Counted from the stretch's first letter, positions 16,501 through 23,942 are shown. The stretch: 39,104 nt of DNA from Candidatus Poseidoniales archaeon (GCA_009887135.1 QXYA01000003.1:1-39104); one strand, 5' to 3'. The notes: generated by a model not told the origin, from the letters alone. Made by a program: numbers and translations.

Positions 16501-16916
16501 AAGTAAGTGTCATTGACACCAGCTCCGACAAGGAAAGAGGCTGAGTGGCCTGGATGAGTAGGTGCAAGACATTCAACAGATTGAATCGCTACACATGCAG
16601 TTACGTTTGCGAATGGTATTGCGGCTCCAAGGGTTCCAGGAGTAATTGGTTCACTATGACGATAGACTGTGTATTCAGCATTTTGCAGATTAGCAACATT
16701 TGACCCAGAAAAAGTCTCAATATTTCTCCACGTGATCGTTGTTGTTTCAGAAACAGGATCGAAGGTTGCGGCGATATCCTGAGCTTGTAATTTTGAAGCA
16801 TCCCCAATGTCAGCAGCCGCTGATGTTGGTATCAGCGGAACAGTCATGAGAAGCATAAGCAAGACCATCAGGCCCGCCTTAGGTTGTAGACTCCGGTTCA
16901 GCGCGTTCGCACCCAT
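13590..16916 (-). CDS. Giant FN3/Ig-like surface protein with C-terminal membrane anchor and charged cytoplasmic tail
   Basis: About 1108 residues. A signal peptide (LMVLLMLLMTVPLIPTSAAA) is followed by about five fibronectin-III-like modules. These are recognisable by repeated x-TLSW/VTW-x and YxVWR strands (e.g. TTITWRN, ETTLSWYN, TTTLSWSG, VRVTWTD, VALEWYN). Then come two Ig-like modules (from APSVELRLLDDEN and GPTVTIYSPSPSS). A transmembrane helix near residue 930-955 (YLLVWIAVAVNILLFIVAL) leads to a cytoplasmic tail that is first acidic and ends very basic (KRPVRKRPARKAPTRKRP). The extracellular part suits adhesion or an S-layer-like role. I prefer the ATG at 16916 over the GTG just before it. 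The function of the tail is unknown. Confidence 0.82.
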   Translation of the reverse strand: MGANALNRSLQPKAGLMVLLMLLMTVPLIPTSAAADIGDASKLQAQDIAATFDPVSETTTITWRNIETFSGSNVANLQNAEYTVYRHSEPITPGTLGAAIPFANVTACVAIQSVECLAPTHPGHSASFLVGAGVNDTYFYAITTSWTESEQAYSSSELESNASSLYEGVHEVTSPVETPIFFQAEYSLTDSETTLSWYNYHDLPNSDPAMPDTRILVWRSDGEIGRDNGGAVYEGLPTNYPVELLANISSENSEYVNVIPSNTNRESYYAITYFIPNGTESGVDKVDLRFLSGNALSEPILEDNLPPSHITDFNAYFVGNVDGTGTTTLSWSGSTIENDERYEIYVAGDGFSSIFETGPSLVASIPEKFTDISEAQDGSEMVTIEEENIKYEYARNLPVGSLGLATYCIVLVDEIGLFDSNTSSGSCSTVQEDAYSTWEKEPSNVHAEFIGDRTVRVTWTDQLGVEGERYHVRSSSGFQPSPQQFTTATTYHGFANDNVETFDIVLNESVVSANGAVLQWYIYVTSEAQYVHTTGSYEYIGLNNNSFGPVTIDITTPTNPSIVDAESRGDLGFVALEWYNLQESNEAYQVWRHTGDPFNGGQTSITTSDADGWELVLDDINVGEQNSATIIRNIPLASDTEREVWYAVTVADEFNNTNSDILEGLSGNSFLVREDTLAPSVELRLLDDENSEYTSPSLIAGTYTIKIEASEELKTTPMIEVVSDSGFNVTGGGEPMTQIADNLLNPDKGPEYSYSFTIPASANAGAMTFEMTLIDDADNIGITTNTNYHIDAKGPTVTIYSPSPSSEGSKYLYGNKINLMFAAEDDVQIQDLQYRFTFNYGGLTGITSTSPWADAEGITDVEQDMSTLVSDMEFSAGTFDAGQHAITVRGIDTAGNEVSQRVVFVVDFCRNNLEGETICTFEEDLKEAPEPEEITPSLSDPPYLLVWIAVAVNILLFIVALMIVQTSMSGPKKKKAGEEEDEDWMSEFIGTSQDLDMDAITGTGSTTEPENEEKKEAEAEAEPEPEKDEDDPFAVNLIQRKTRRKKEVVEEIDEDEAEGIFWDDDDDDDDDDEEEDEEPAPRKRPVRKRPARKAPTRKRPVRRKGNDD
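13701..13730 (-). repeat. GAT/GAC triplet microsatellite encoding poly-aspartate
   Basis: A near-perfect run of ATC/GTC triplets (read as GAT/GAC on the minus strand) encodes ten consecutive Asp in the cytoplasmic tail of the FN3-like surface protein. It sits just before the Arg/Lys/Pro-rich terminus. Runs like this are prone to slippage, so tail length may vary between strains without breaking the frame. Confidence 0.8.
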
Positions 16917-16996
16917 CACACATAACGTCGCCGCCGTCTGTTAAGAGTATGCCGCATTACGCAGCGATGAAAACACCCGATTTGAGATGTTTTGAA

Positions 16997-17713
16997 TCAC
17001 TCGGATTCATCAGAATTTGGCTGTTCCAATGGATGTGTTGTATCGAGTTCGATAATTTCCTTGCGGGCTTGCAAAAATCTGATCCCGAATGTGTACATTC
17101 CACCGAGCCCAGAAATGAAGACAACTGCAGTGAGTGGGTTGAGTTCAAGATGCTCAAATACACCTGGCATAGCGGAATAATCCTGTACACCAATAAGCCA
17201 GAATATTCCTGTTACTGCAAGCGCTGCAATGGTTAGAATTGTTCGGTCTGCTCTTGAAAATCCTTTGTAATTTCGGCCTCCGCTCACCGCTTGTGCTTGT
17301 GTGCCCATGTAGGAGCCGAGGATTGTAAACCAAGCTGCAGCCCAACCTAATGCAGGATCATCGACCCATGCGGGACTTGATGCAATTGCAATTACCCACA
17401 TTGCGTCAAGAAGCCTGTCGAGAGTATGATCAAGATAATCTCCCCAGCGAGAAACTTGACCTGTTTGACGGGCGAGTTGTCCGTCGAGACCATCAAGAAT
17501 CATGGAGAAGCCAATCAATAGGGCAGATCCCATGAGCATCAATGCACCAGTATCTGATTTTGGTGCGAAGAGGACAAGTAGGCTGGCTGCAATACCGACA
17601 GGTAAAGCAAGCCATGTAAGAAAGGCAGGATTGGTTCGGCCTAAGCCCATTACCAGGGGGGAAGCCATTGCTTCCCAGCGCTTCCTTAACTGTTCCAGAG
17701 CCATTGGTCTCAT
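16997..17713 (-). CDS. CDP-alcohol phosphatidyltransferase family protein
   Basis: A 238-residue integral membrane enzyme that transfers a phospho-alcohol from a CDP-activated donor to an acceptor in phospholipid head-group synthesis. The complete family signature D-x2-DG-x2-AR-x8-G-x3-D-x3-D is present in LDGLDGQLARQTGQV and GDYLDHTLDRLLD (near 75-100). It includes all the Asp residues that bind the two metals. Around it are about six hydrophobic helices. The C-terminal tail is polar (TTHPLEQPNSDESE). Archaeal members make archaetidylinositol phosphate, archaetidylserine or archaetidylglycerol phosphate. The exact head group cannot be told here. The AK6-like kinase gene ends 42 bp upstream on the same strand, so the two may be co-transcribed. 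Confidence 0.9.
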   Translation of the reverse strand: MRPMALEQLRKRWEAMASPLVMGLGRTNPAFLTWLALPVGIAASLLVLFAPKSDTGALMLMGSALLIGFSMILDGLDGQLARQTGQVSRWGDYLDHTLDRLLDAMWVIAIASSPAWVDDPALGWAAAWFTILGSYMGTQAQAVSGGRNYKGFSRADRTILTIAALAVTGIFWLIGVQDYSAMPGVFEHLELNPLTAVVFISGLGGMYTFGIRFLQARKEIIELDTTHPLEQPNSDESE

Positions 17714-17755
17714 TCCTGCCGGTGCATCGAAAGGTCATATGCTTTCGGACATAAT

Positions 17756-18280
17756 TTAGCCTTCTAACCAGTCTATTGCAAGGGGTATTGATTCTTGGAC
17801 GGTCTTTTCATCCTCATATTGCGACATGAATAATTCAATGGAATCTTGGGCATTTGAAGCATTGGTCATGTCCAGTTCAAGTATCGGCAAATGAGGGCTT
17901 CTATCGAGTAACTCGGTCCAAATCCCAGCAATCATCTCCCACTCGATATTGTTCTGAATTTTCGTTGCATCATAGCCGTCTCTCTTTGACAACCTTATGC
18001 TTAATTCGTCTGGATGACATCGAAGAAGAATGAGAGCATCAACAGTGCAGTGATGAGCAAGATGTCCTTCGATGATGGCGATTTTATCCCCTTCATAGTT
18101 CCAGTCTGATAGAAGATCGGTTGTAATGATAAGGTCTCCTTCTTGGTGCTCTATACATCCTGATTGAGTTGCAATTTGTTCAACAGTAAAGCAGTCAAAC
18201 CGTTCTGGTGACAATTGGCTTGACAGAGTTGTTTTACCTGTACCAGGTGATCCCGTTATAGCAAAAATCGGCTTCTGCAT
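17756..18280 (-). CDS. Adenylate kinase-like NTPase, AK6/Fap7 family
   Basis: A P-loop kinase of about 174 residues starting MQKPIFAITGSPGTGKTT, with the Walker A loop at residues 10-17. The IIEGHLAHH segment (near 67) matches the AK6/Fap7/hCINAP family, as does the order P-loop, then GCIEHQEGDLI, then RCHPDELSIRLSKRDG. This family has adenylate kinase and ATPase activity and helps mature the small ribosomal subunit. The ORF track extends to a GTG at 18364, but that overlaps the divergent gene at 18344 and adds 28 residues not seen in the family. The ATG at 18280 is clearly better. It might instead be a general broad-specificity nucleotide kinase. Confidence 0.85.
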   Translation of the reverse strand: MQKPIFAITGSPGTGKTTLSSQLSPERFDCFTVEQIATQSGCIEHQEGDLIITTDLLSDWNYEGDKIAIIEGHLAHHCTVDALILLRCHPDELSIRLSKRDGYDATKIQNNIEWEMIAGIWTELLDRSPHLPILELDMTNASNAQDSIELFMSQYEDEKTVQESIPLAIDWLEG

Positions 18281-18343
18281 GACCTTCTCCGAATTCAACC
18301 AAAGCACGTCAAGAATTAAACATGAGGTTCCGAATCGACACTC

Positions 18344-18610
18344 ATGGCCGCCATTGATGAACACGAGTCAGTGGCGACTGCGATTGTTTTGATTTCAACA
18401 AAACCTGGATTTGAAAACAGTATTTCACAAACGCTTTCAGAGATGCCAGAGGTTGTCGAATCCATGGTCTTGTTTGGCGAATATGATGCCTACTGTAAGA
18501 TTGTGATGCCCGATTTTACATCTCTCTCATCATTTATTCTCCGTAATATTCGAACAATCGATGGTGTGATCAGTACCACAACGCTGACTGCTGCAACCAA
18601 TCATCAATGA
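18344..18610 (+). CDS. Stand-alone Lrp/AsnC-type ligand-binding (RAM) domain protein
   Basis: An 88-residue protein with the beta-alpha-beta-beta-alpha-beta pattern of the Lrp/AsnC ligand-binding domain. It shows strand ATAIVLISTKPG, helix SISQTLSEMPEV, strand VESMVLFGEYDAYCKIVMP, helix TSLSSFILRNI and strand DGVISTTTLTAAT. The DNA-binding helix-turn-helix of full regulators is absent. Such proteins assemble as dimers or higher rings that bind amino acids, and may modulate Lrp-family regulators or enzymes. It is divergent from the AK6-like gene (63 bp between starts) and is followed after 9 bp by an unknown helical protein gene, probably in one operon. Confidence 0.8.
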   Translation: MAAIDEHESVATAIVLISTKPGFENSISQTLSEMPEVVESMVLFGEYDAYCKIVMPDFTSLSSFILRNIRTIDGVISTTTLTAATNHQ

Positions 18611-18619
18611 GGTTTCAAC

Positions 18620-19360
18620 ATGTTTGGAATGTCAGACCCGAATCAAACATTGTCGCAAATGATTCGTTATTTTGAAGAACAGCGCTACGAAATGGTCGAA
18701 GTGATGTCAAGTGAATTCACCGGCATGCTTCTTTCTCAAAAATCACGAGATGCTGCAGCACAGACGTTGCTTGTCAAGGGGCTGCGAATTCTCACAGAGG
18801 TTTTGTCGAAGCGGAAAAAACACAAACTCGCAATCAAGGCTGCATCAGTCCTCCAAAGGGAACGGAAAAAATTAGAGAAAACATTGCTTCAATCAGCACC
18901 TCAGTTATTACAAAAAATTACTCCCTTAGAAGAAGATTTGAGACGAATAGGTGAGGTCTATGCGGCCTGTGGTAAAACCCGGAAGGCGGTCAAGTTCTTC
19001 TTACGAGCACACAAAATCCAACAGGGAAATATTCTAGCTCTTCTATCTGTATGTCAGTCCGAGGGAAATGCAACCAAGTATTGCAAAGCATTAGCAAATG
19101 ATACACGACTCGCTGGCCCAGTCATTTTAGAAAACGGACAATATTGGCTAAAGCCTGAAGGAAATCTAGCCACGCAGATAGATTCTGTCCTTGCAGTTTT
19201 GGAATCATGCAGCCATGGACATTCAGAATGTGGAGAACAATCTCAACGAATACGCCAAGAATGTTCAGATATTTCCGAGGGAATCACTGCTGCAAATGTA
19301 CGATTACAAAGCGCTATGGACACACTAAAGCCGAAGCACGACTATTACGAATATTCTTGA
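18620..19360 (+). CDS. Helical, possibly TPR-like protein of unknown function
   Basis: A 246-residue soluble protein, mostly predicted helix. The N-terminal part is rich in Lys/Arg (LSKRKKHKLAIKAASVLQRERKK). The stretch LRRIGEVYAACGKTRKAVKFFLRAHKIQ has the spacing of a tetratricopeptide repeat. Four cysteines cluster later (ESCSHGHSECGEQ and neighbours). It starts 9 bp after the Lrp-type gene and has a GAGG ribosome-binding-like sequence, so the two are probably co-transcribed. Its stop lies one base from the 3' end of the oppositely oriented initiator tRNA. I do not recognise the family and give no function. A scaffold role is only a guess from the TPR-like pattern. Confidence 0.7.
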   Translation: MFGMSDPNQTLSQMIRYFEEQRYEMVEVMSSEFTGMLLSQKSRDAAAQTLLVKGLRILTEVLSKRKKHKLAIKAASVLQRERKKLEKTLLQSAPQLLQKITPLEEDLRRIGEVYAACGKTRKAVKFFLRAHKIQQGNILALLSVCQSEGNATKYCKALANDTRLAGPVILENGQYWLKPEGNLATQIDSVLAVLESCSHGHSECGEQSQRIRQECSDISEGITAANVRLQSAMDTLKPKHDYYEYS

Positions 19361-19361
19361 G

Positions 19362-19439
19362 TGGTAGCGAGGGATGGATTTGAACCATCGATCTCCGGGT
19401 TATGAGCCCGACGGGATATCCAGACTACCCCACCTCGCT
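19362..19439 (-). tRNA. Initiator tRNA-Met (CAT)
   Basis: Read on the minus strand, a complete cloverleaf is seen. The acceptor AGCGAGG pairs with CCTCGCT, including the A1:U72 pair typical of initiators. A D-arm with GGG/CCC, an anticodon arm TCGGG-CTCATAA-CCCGG, a T-arm GATGG-TTCAAAT-CCATC, discriminator A and an encoded CCA complete it. The anticodon is CAT, and the three consecutive G:C pairs in the anticodon stem mark it as the initiator rather than an elongator Met or Ile2 tRNA. No intron is present. Its 3' end is one base from the stop codon of the convergent gene. Confidence 0.96.
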
Positions 19440-19536
19440 GCTTTGACGGCCACTGTCCTTCCCTTTCAATCCACCGATAATCAAAAAGTGGTCTGTTCGG
19501 CATTGATTTCTTCAATGATGACGTGTAACCATAACC

Positions 19537-20364
19537 ATGAGCGGAGGTTGGAAAGCGATAGGATTCTCTTTACTTGTGCTCCTAACATCATTCTCTGGCT
19601 GCCTTGATTCAGATGAAGGAGATGAAGAGAGCGCTATCAATTTGGTAGTGTATTACGATTCAACCAGCGGTACAATCCAGCAATCCTTCATCGGAGGATC
19701 ACAGATTTCTCTGACTGGAGTCACATTGAACTTTGATTTTGCCCGGACAACATCCGATTTTGATCTCGCCACGTTTTCAATCGAACCTGGAGATGGACGT
19801 AGTCCAATAACAGTGAACGCTGACGAAACGGCGAATATCGATGTGGAATATGAGCTTCATGGGTTATTCACAATCGTTCTTAGTGCTACGGATGTTGAAG
19901 AAAACTCGGAGAACATGACTCTTATCGTTCGAATCGAGAAGCATATCGAATGGAGTGAACAAAACAGTGCGCAACCAGATGTGATGTCGATTAATACAGA
20001 ACCTGATAATGATGGTCCTGCTCCGAAACTATTGACCATTCAATCTACTGTTGAAAACCCTTCAACAACAGGGCCAATCGGTGGCGGTGGACCTGTAACA
20101 ATTACATGGGAATTGACAAATGCCGATTCGGAAAGCAAGGGTATGAAATCCGAACAAATTGCGGATGGGCAAGATGCCGTATGGGATTTTTCCCTAAGCA
20201 TACCAGATAAGGAGATTCACGAACTATCGGTCAACATAGATCAAGGTCAAGACCGAATAAACATAAATCACATCGTTGATATTTTGTATGATGCGACTGA
20301 AAGTGCTACGAATCCCTTTCCAACAGAAAGTGGAAATGAAGATTCACAAACTGAAAGTGAATGA
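19537..20364 (+). CDS. Lipoprotein-like secreted protein with PKD/Ig-like domain
   Basis: A 275-residue protein with a lipoprotein-type N-terminus: a hydrophobic stretch (IGFSLLVLLTSF) then the lipobox-like LTSFSGC, followed by an acidic linker (LDSDEGDEESA). Anchoring through the lipid-modified Cys on the outer face of the membrane is inferred. The first module, ending in EYELHGLFTIVLSATDVEENSE, has the strand pattern of PKD/Ig-like domains (compare the usual Y-x-x-x-G-x-Y-x-V-x-L-x-V-x-D). A second strand-rich module begins with TIQSTVENPSTTGP. The C-terminus is acidic and polar (ESGNEDSQTESE). It resembles other archaeal surface lipoproteins without known ligand. It follows the tRNA region and precedes radA by 115 bp. 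Confidence 0.78.
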   Translation: MSGGWKAIGFSLLVLLTSFSGCLDSDEGDEESAINLVVYYDSTSGTIQQSFIGGSQISLTGVTLNFDFARTTSDFDLATFSIEPGDGRSPITVNADETANIDVEYELHGLFTIVLSATDVEENSENMTLIVRIEKHIEWSEQNSAQPDVMSINTEPDNDGPAPKLLTIQSTVENPSTTGPIGGGGPVTITWELTNADSESKGMKSEQIADGQDAVWDFSLSIPDKEIHELSVNIDQGQDRININHIVDILYDATESATNPFPTESGNEDSQTESE

Positions 20365-20440
20365 AAAGTGAAATTGGGGATACTGTCCACGTTGGATAAG
20401 AAATGTTCAGATTTCATACCTCCTTCCTCTCAAATCTTCT

Positions 20441-20450
20441 TTCATATACC
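20441..20450 (+). promoter_or_regulatory. Possible TATA-like element upstream of radA
   Basis: TTCATATACC lies about 30-39 bases upstream of the radA ATG. It could serve as a TATA box for a short-leader transcript. A small inverted repeat CACTG-N8-CAGTG follows at 20457-20474, between this element and the start codon. Both are weak motifs judged by eye only. Confidence 0.25.
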
Positions 20451-20479
20451 CTCAGCCACTGGTTTGAGACAGTGATACA

Positions 20480-21517
20480 ATGAGTACAACAAGCAAAAAG
20501 AAAAAGACAACAAGTAAGAAGGATGAAAGCCTGACTGTAGAAGAGGATATTCTTATGGAAGCCGTTGATGACGAAGCCCCCGAGGTTTCAATTGAAGACT
20601 TACCCGGAGTAGGTCCTGCAACGGCCGAAAAACTACGAGAAGCTGGATTCGACGAATTACTCGCTCTTGCGGTAATGTCTCCAGGCGATTTAGCGGACCA
20701 AGCAGAACTTGGCGAGGCTGTCGCTAGTAAGATCATCAACGCTGCAAAAAAGATGGCAAACATTGGAGGATTCGTATCCGGTGTCGCTCTACTCGACCGA
20801 CGCCGAGAAGTTCAGAAACTCTCATCCAAGGTTCAATCGATCGATGATTTACTTGGCGGTGGATTCGAAACACAGGCACTCGTAGAAGTGTATGGTGCAT
20901 TCGGTTCAGGGAAAACTCAAATCGGCCATCAACTCGCTGTCAACTGTACTATGCCACTTGAGGAGGGGGGCTTCGATGGCGATGTATTCTACATCGATAC
21001 AGAAGATACATTCCGACCTGAGCGTATTACTCAAATGGCACGAGGACACGGTCTAGATCCTGATGCTGTTCTAAGCAGAATACACGTCGCAAGAGCATAC
21101 AACTCCGCTCACCAAATGCTTCTCGCAGAAGAAATTAAGCGAATGAGCAAGGGATTGAACGTGAAGATGATTATTGTTGACTCACTAACAAGCCATTTCC
21201 GTGCCGAATATATTGGCCGTGGAATGCTAGCAAACAGGCAACAAAAATTGAATCGTCACCTCAAAGATCTCAAACAGCTTGCTGACATAAACAACGCTCT
21301 TGTCCTCGTGACAAACCAAGTACATTCCAAGCCTGATGCTATGTGGGGCGACCCAACCAAGCCTATTGGTGGCCACGTTTTAGCCCACGCTTCAACTTTC
21401 AGACTTTACTTACGAAAGGCAAAGGGCGGACGACGAATTGCTCGATTAGTCGACTCACCAAACCTCCCAGATGGCGAGTGTGTCTACCAGGTTACGCAAG
21501 AAGGACTCCGCGATTGA
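20480..21517 (+). CDS. radA: DNA repair and recombination protein RadA
   Basis: RadA is the archaeal RecA/Rad51 recombinase. It forms an ATP-dependent filament on single-stranded DNA and catalyses strand exchange. The 345 residues are of normal length. An acidic/basic N-terminus precedes a helix-hairpin-helix domain ([18 protein letters not shown], near 38). Then come the polymerisation and RecA core regions with Walker A GAFGSGKT (residues 139-146), [11 protein letters not shown], Walker B MIIVDSLT (near 230), the [15 protein letters not shown] region and VTNQV. The [15 protein letters not shown] segment near the end matches the family. The lipoprotein gene lies upstream, and ftsZ begins 68 bp downstream on the same strand. 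Confidence 0.97.
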   Translation: MSTTSKKKKTTSKKDESLTVEEDILMEAVDDEAPEVSIEDLPGVGPATAEKLREAGFDELLALAVMSPGDLADQAELGEAVASKIINAAKKMANIGGFVSGVALLDRRREVQKLSSKVQSIDDLLGGGFETQALVEVYGAFGSGKTQIGHQLAVNCTMPLEEGGFDGDVFYIDTEDTFRPERITQMARGHGLDPDAVLSRIHVARAYNSAHQMLLAEEIKRMSKGLNVKMIIVDSLTSHFRAEYIGRGMLANRQQKLNRHLKDLKQLADINNALVLVTNQVHSKPDAMWGDPTKPIGGHVLAHASTFRLYLRKAKGGRRIARLVDSPNLPDGECVYQVTQEGLRD

Positions 21518-21585
21518 AACAGGGTGTTGAAAACCTCTTCCGCGTGTGCTGATGAGGCAATACATTCAAGTTACCAACAACGAAG

Positions 21586-22722
21586 ATGTCTTACATGCGC
21601 CATTTGATCGAACGTGTGTTAGAACTCTCAGAAGAAGAAGTTGTACCACAGTTGACCCCTCAGCCTGCGGGCCAGGGGACAGATGAAGAACTCCGAACAC
21701 TCCTAGAATCTCTTCAACCAAGAATTCGCGTCTATGGCGTAGGTGGAGCTGGTTGTAACGCTGTTGGAAGACTTGAATCAGAAGGACTCTTTGAAAATTC
21801 ATTCGTGACAGGATATGCAATTAACACAGATGCTCAAGCCTTACTCATGTCACCACTAGAGAATAAAATTCTCATTGGTAGAACTGCTCGAGGACGCGGT
21901 GCAGGCGGAGATCCAACAAAGGGTGAAGCTGCTGCATTAGAATCTGAAATGTCACTTCGTACAATTACAACAGATACGCAACTTGCAATTATCGCTGCTG
22001 GTATGGGTGGCGGCTCTGGTACGGGCGCTGCAGGTCACATCGCACGATTGGCAAAGCAGCAAGGTGCTATGACCATTGCAGTTGTAACCTATCCATTCAA
22101 CTCCGAGGGCGCAACCCGTCGTGAAAATGCAGAGTGGGGACTTGAGAGACTTCGCGAGCATTGTGATACGATTCTAGTCATTCCAAATGAAAAGTTACTG
22201 GAGATAGAGGGTGTCAAAGATTTACCTCTTGCAAGCGCCTTCAGAGTTGGAGATGAATTGTTAGTTCGTTCAATTATCGGGGTCACAGAATTACTCACTC
22301 GTGATGGAATGGTCAACCTTGACTTTGAGGATTTGAAATCTGTCATTAATTCAGGTTCTGGTGTGGCTATGATTGGGCTAGGTGCTGGTTCTGGGCCAGG
22401 AAGAGCAGAAGAAGCAACGCTCGAAGCACTACATTCCCCACTTCTTGATCTTGATTTCAGTGATGCAAGAGGTGCGCTCATTAACGTGGTTGGAGGGAAT
22501 AACCTCACACTTGGAGAGGCTGAGCGTTGTGCTCAAATCATTACAGAACGAATTTCGCCACATGCACGAATCATTTGGGGAACTGCTATTGATGAATCCC
22601 TTGATGACGAGATCCGCGTCATGCTGGTGCTAACTGGTGTCAAGAGTGAGCAAATACATGGCTCCTCCGAGAGCAGGCAACTCAAAGCCTTACGCAGCAG
22701 TACAATAGAATTTGTAAACTAA
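21586..22722 (+). CDS. ftsZ: Cell division GTPase FtsZ
   Basis: FtsZ is the tubulin-like GTPase that forms the division ring. The 378 residues include YGVGGAGCNAVGRL (near 51), INTDAQAL, the tubulin/FtsZ signature GMGGGSGTGAAGHIA (near 140), IPNEKLLEI and VNLDFEDLKSVI, followed by the C-terminal domain. The signature has Ser where many FtsZs have Thr (GGGSGTG), a known kind of substitution. The IPNEKLL and DFEDLKSVI segments point to FtsZ rather than CetZ. A variable N-terminal extension of about 45 residues precedes the GTPase core, and no long linker or conserved C-terminal peptide is obvious. The TAA stop abuts the stop of the convergent gene. Confidence 0.95.
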   Translation: MSYMRHLIERVLELSEEEVVPQLTPQPAGQGTDEELRTLLESLQPRIRVYGVGGAGCNAVGRLESEGLFENSFVTGYAINTDAQALLMSPLENKILIGRTARGRGAGGDPTKGEAAALESEMSLRTITTDTQLAIIAAGMGGGSGTGAAGHIARLAKQQGAMTIAVVTYPFNSEGATRRENAEWGLERLREHCDTILVIPNEKLLEIEGVKDLPLASAFRVGDELLVRSIIGVTELLTRDGMVNLDFEDLKSVINSGSGVAMIGLGAGSGPGRAEEATLEALHSPLLDLDFSDARGALINVVGGNNLTLGEAERCAQIITERISPHARIIWGTAIDESLDDEIRVMLVLTGVKSEQIHGSSESRQLKALRSSTIEFVN

Positions 22723-23331
22723 TCAATCTTTAATGATGATTATTGCCAATACGATTAATCCGCCTAATGCTATGCTTCCGACTGTGTAATCCAGTGTATC
22801 AAGTGAAGCCTCGATCAAAGTAGGCTCAATATCACCTACGTATGCAATTCCAGGAATTCGAATTATTGTTCCATTCCAAGCATCACCGGTACTCTGCCCG
22901 TTTCCATTCACTGCATTGCCGTTAATTGTTAGATCTGTATATGTGCTATTATCATCAGGGCTGATGTAGGTAAAATTCCACGATCGAACTTTATTTCCTG
23001 AAGTTGTATGCGTCCAGCCATTTTCGAGTTTCTGAACATGGCCAAGTGTTTCATCGAACAGAATATCACCTCCGAAAATCTCTATTCTGAATCCTCCAGC
23101 CTCTTCTCCAGTAGAAAGACTCACTTCGGAGGAACGTACTTCGAGAGAAAAATTGTACGAAGTATTCGATTCAAATTGTGATGGAAGACCGAAGAGAATG
23201 AGTTCCGTCGATGCATCTTGAGAGCCGTGGCAAATACAACCGCCTCCAGCAATTTCTCCGATTCCTTGAGGGGCAGAACTCGCCCAAGGTAGAAAGAGAA
23301 CGAGAGCAAGAAGGAATGGTAATTTTTTCAT
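22723..23331 (-). CDS. Secreted Reeler/choice-of-anchor-V-like protein with C-terminal membrane anchor
   Basis: A 202-residue exported protein. A signal peptide (KKLPFLLALVLFLPWASSA) is followed by a Gly-rich segment with CICHG, then a beta-sandwich-like domain and a C-terminal transmembrane anchor (VGSIALGGLIVLAIIII). The pattern SWNFTYISP...NAVNGNGQSTGDAWN resembles the choice-of-anchor V / Reeler-type domains. In many bacteria these begin with a haem-binding CxxCH. Here the spacing is CxCH, one residue short, so canonical c-type haem attachment is doubtful, although a metal site is possible. There are several N-glycosylation sequons (NTSY, NFT, NST, NGT). The gene is divergent from the acidic-protein gene and ends back-to-back with ftsZ. 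Confidence 0.65.
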   Translation of the reverse strand: MKKLPFLLALVLFLPWASSAPQGIGEIAGGGCICHGSQDASTELILFGLPSQFESNTSYNFSLEVRSSEVSLSTGEEAGGFRIEIFGGDILFDETLGHVQKLENGWTHTTSGNKVRSWNFTYISPDDNSTYTDLTINGNAVNGNGQSTGDAWNGTIIRIPGIAYVGDIEPTLIEASLDTLDYTVGSIALGGLIVLAIIIIKD

Positions 23332-23364
23332 CCCTGTCCCTCAAGTAGTCCACTCAGCACCCTG

Positions 23365-23409
23365 TTTTGAACCTTTCATGCATGGCGTAATAGAAACAAC
23401 AGTTCAAAA
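23365..23409. promoter_or_regulatory. Spaced inverted repeat TTTTGAAC...GTTCAAAA in a divergent intergenic region
   Basis: Perfect 8-bp arms, TTTTGAAC and GTTCAAAA, lie 29 bases apart between the divergent genes starting at 23331 and 23439. The outward flanks (CCC and GGG) extend the symmetry if one extra base is allowed. The arrangement could place one half-site near each promoter. No regulator is identified, and chance is possible. Confidence 0.25.
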
Positions 23410-23438
23410 GGGAATGGCGTCAAAAGCAATTTGATAAC

Positions 23439-23942
23439 ATGGATTTCAATTCAGACTCAATCACGCCAGACTTCGATGCAGATGACATCAATATCTTTGA
23501 AGAACTATCTTCAAGCAACTCTTTCTCTCAACCAGAAAGAAACCCACTTGAGCAAATCTTGCTTGGAGAAGATGAAGTAAACGAAACAATAGCATTCGAT
23601 ACGGATGTAATTGCTGATCTATTACAAGTTCTAGCACATCATGCAATCGTGAAGAGCTCCGACGACCCAGCACAGATTCTTCCTGATGTGGCCAATGATG
23701 TTGATATCAACTCCGCTCGAGTCACTTCTCAAGAAGATGAATTCAGATTGTCTCTACTCGTTGAACTGCAAGATGAGCAAAAAATCCGCCCGTGTGTAAG
23801 AGTCCGTCAAGAAAATGGCTCATTGAATCTTGTTGAAGAAGAGGAGAAGGTCCCAAAACAGTGGCTTCCACTCTACAAAATGCTTCATCAAGCACTTAGT
23901 AGCGCAGTCGATTCTCTGAAGGCAACCGCACAAATTGCCTGA
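23439..23942 (+). CDS. Acidic soluble protein of unknown function
   Basis: A 167-residue, strongly acidic protein with a low-complexity N-terminus (DFNSDSITPDFDADD...SSSNSFSQPERN). A more structured second half holds a helix (TDVIADLLQVLAHHAIV), strands (EFRLSLLVELQDEQKIRPCVRVRQENG) and a C-terminal helix (PLYKMLHQALSSAVDSLKAT). There is no signal peptide or membrane segment, so it should be cytosolic. I do not recognise a family. The disordered acidic half plus a small folded half would suit a binding adaptor, but this is a guess. The TGA stop is immediately followed by the TCA of the convergent OsmC-like gene. Confidence 0.68.
   Translation: MDFNSDSITPDFDADDINIFEELSSSNSFSQPERNPLEQILLGEDEVNETIAFDTDVIADLLQVLAHHAIVKSSDDPAQILPDVANDVDINSARVTSQEDEFRLSLLVELQDEQKIRPCVRVRQENGSLNLVEEEEKVPKQWLPLYKMLHQALSSAVDSLKATAQIA

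Noticed and set aside
18281-18364. 28-residue N-terminal extension of the AK6-like kinase from a GTG
   Set aside because: It would overlap the divergent Lrp-type gene and place extra residues before the P-loop that the family lacks.
19374-19607. 77-aa ORF starting MDLNHRSPGYEPDG
   Set aside because: It is read from the antisense strand of the initiator tRNA, a classic annotation artefact, and overlaps the lipoprotein gene start.
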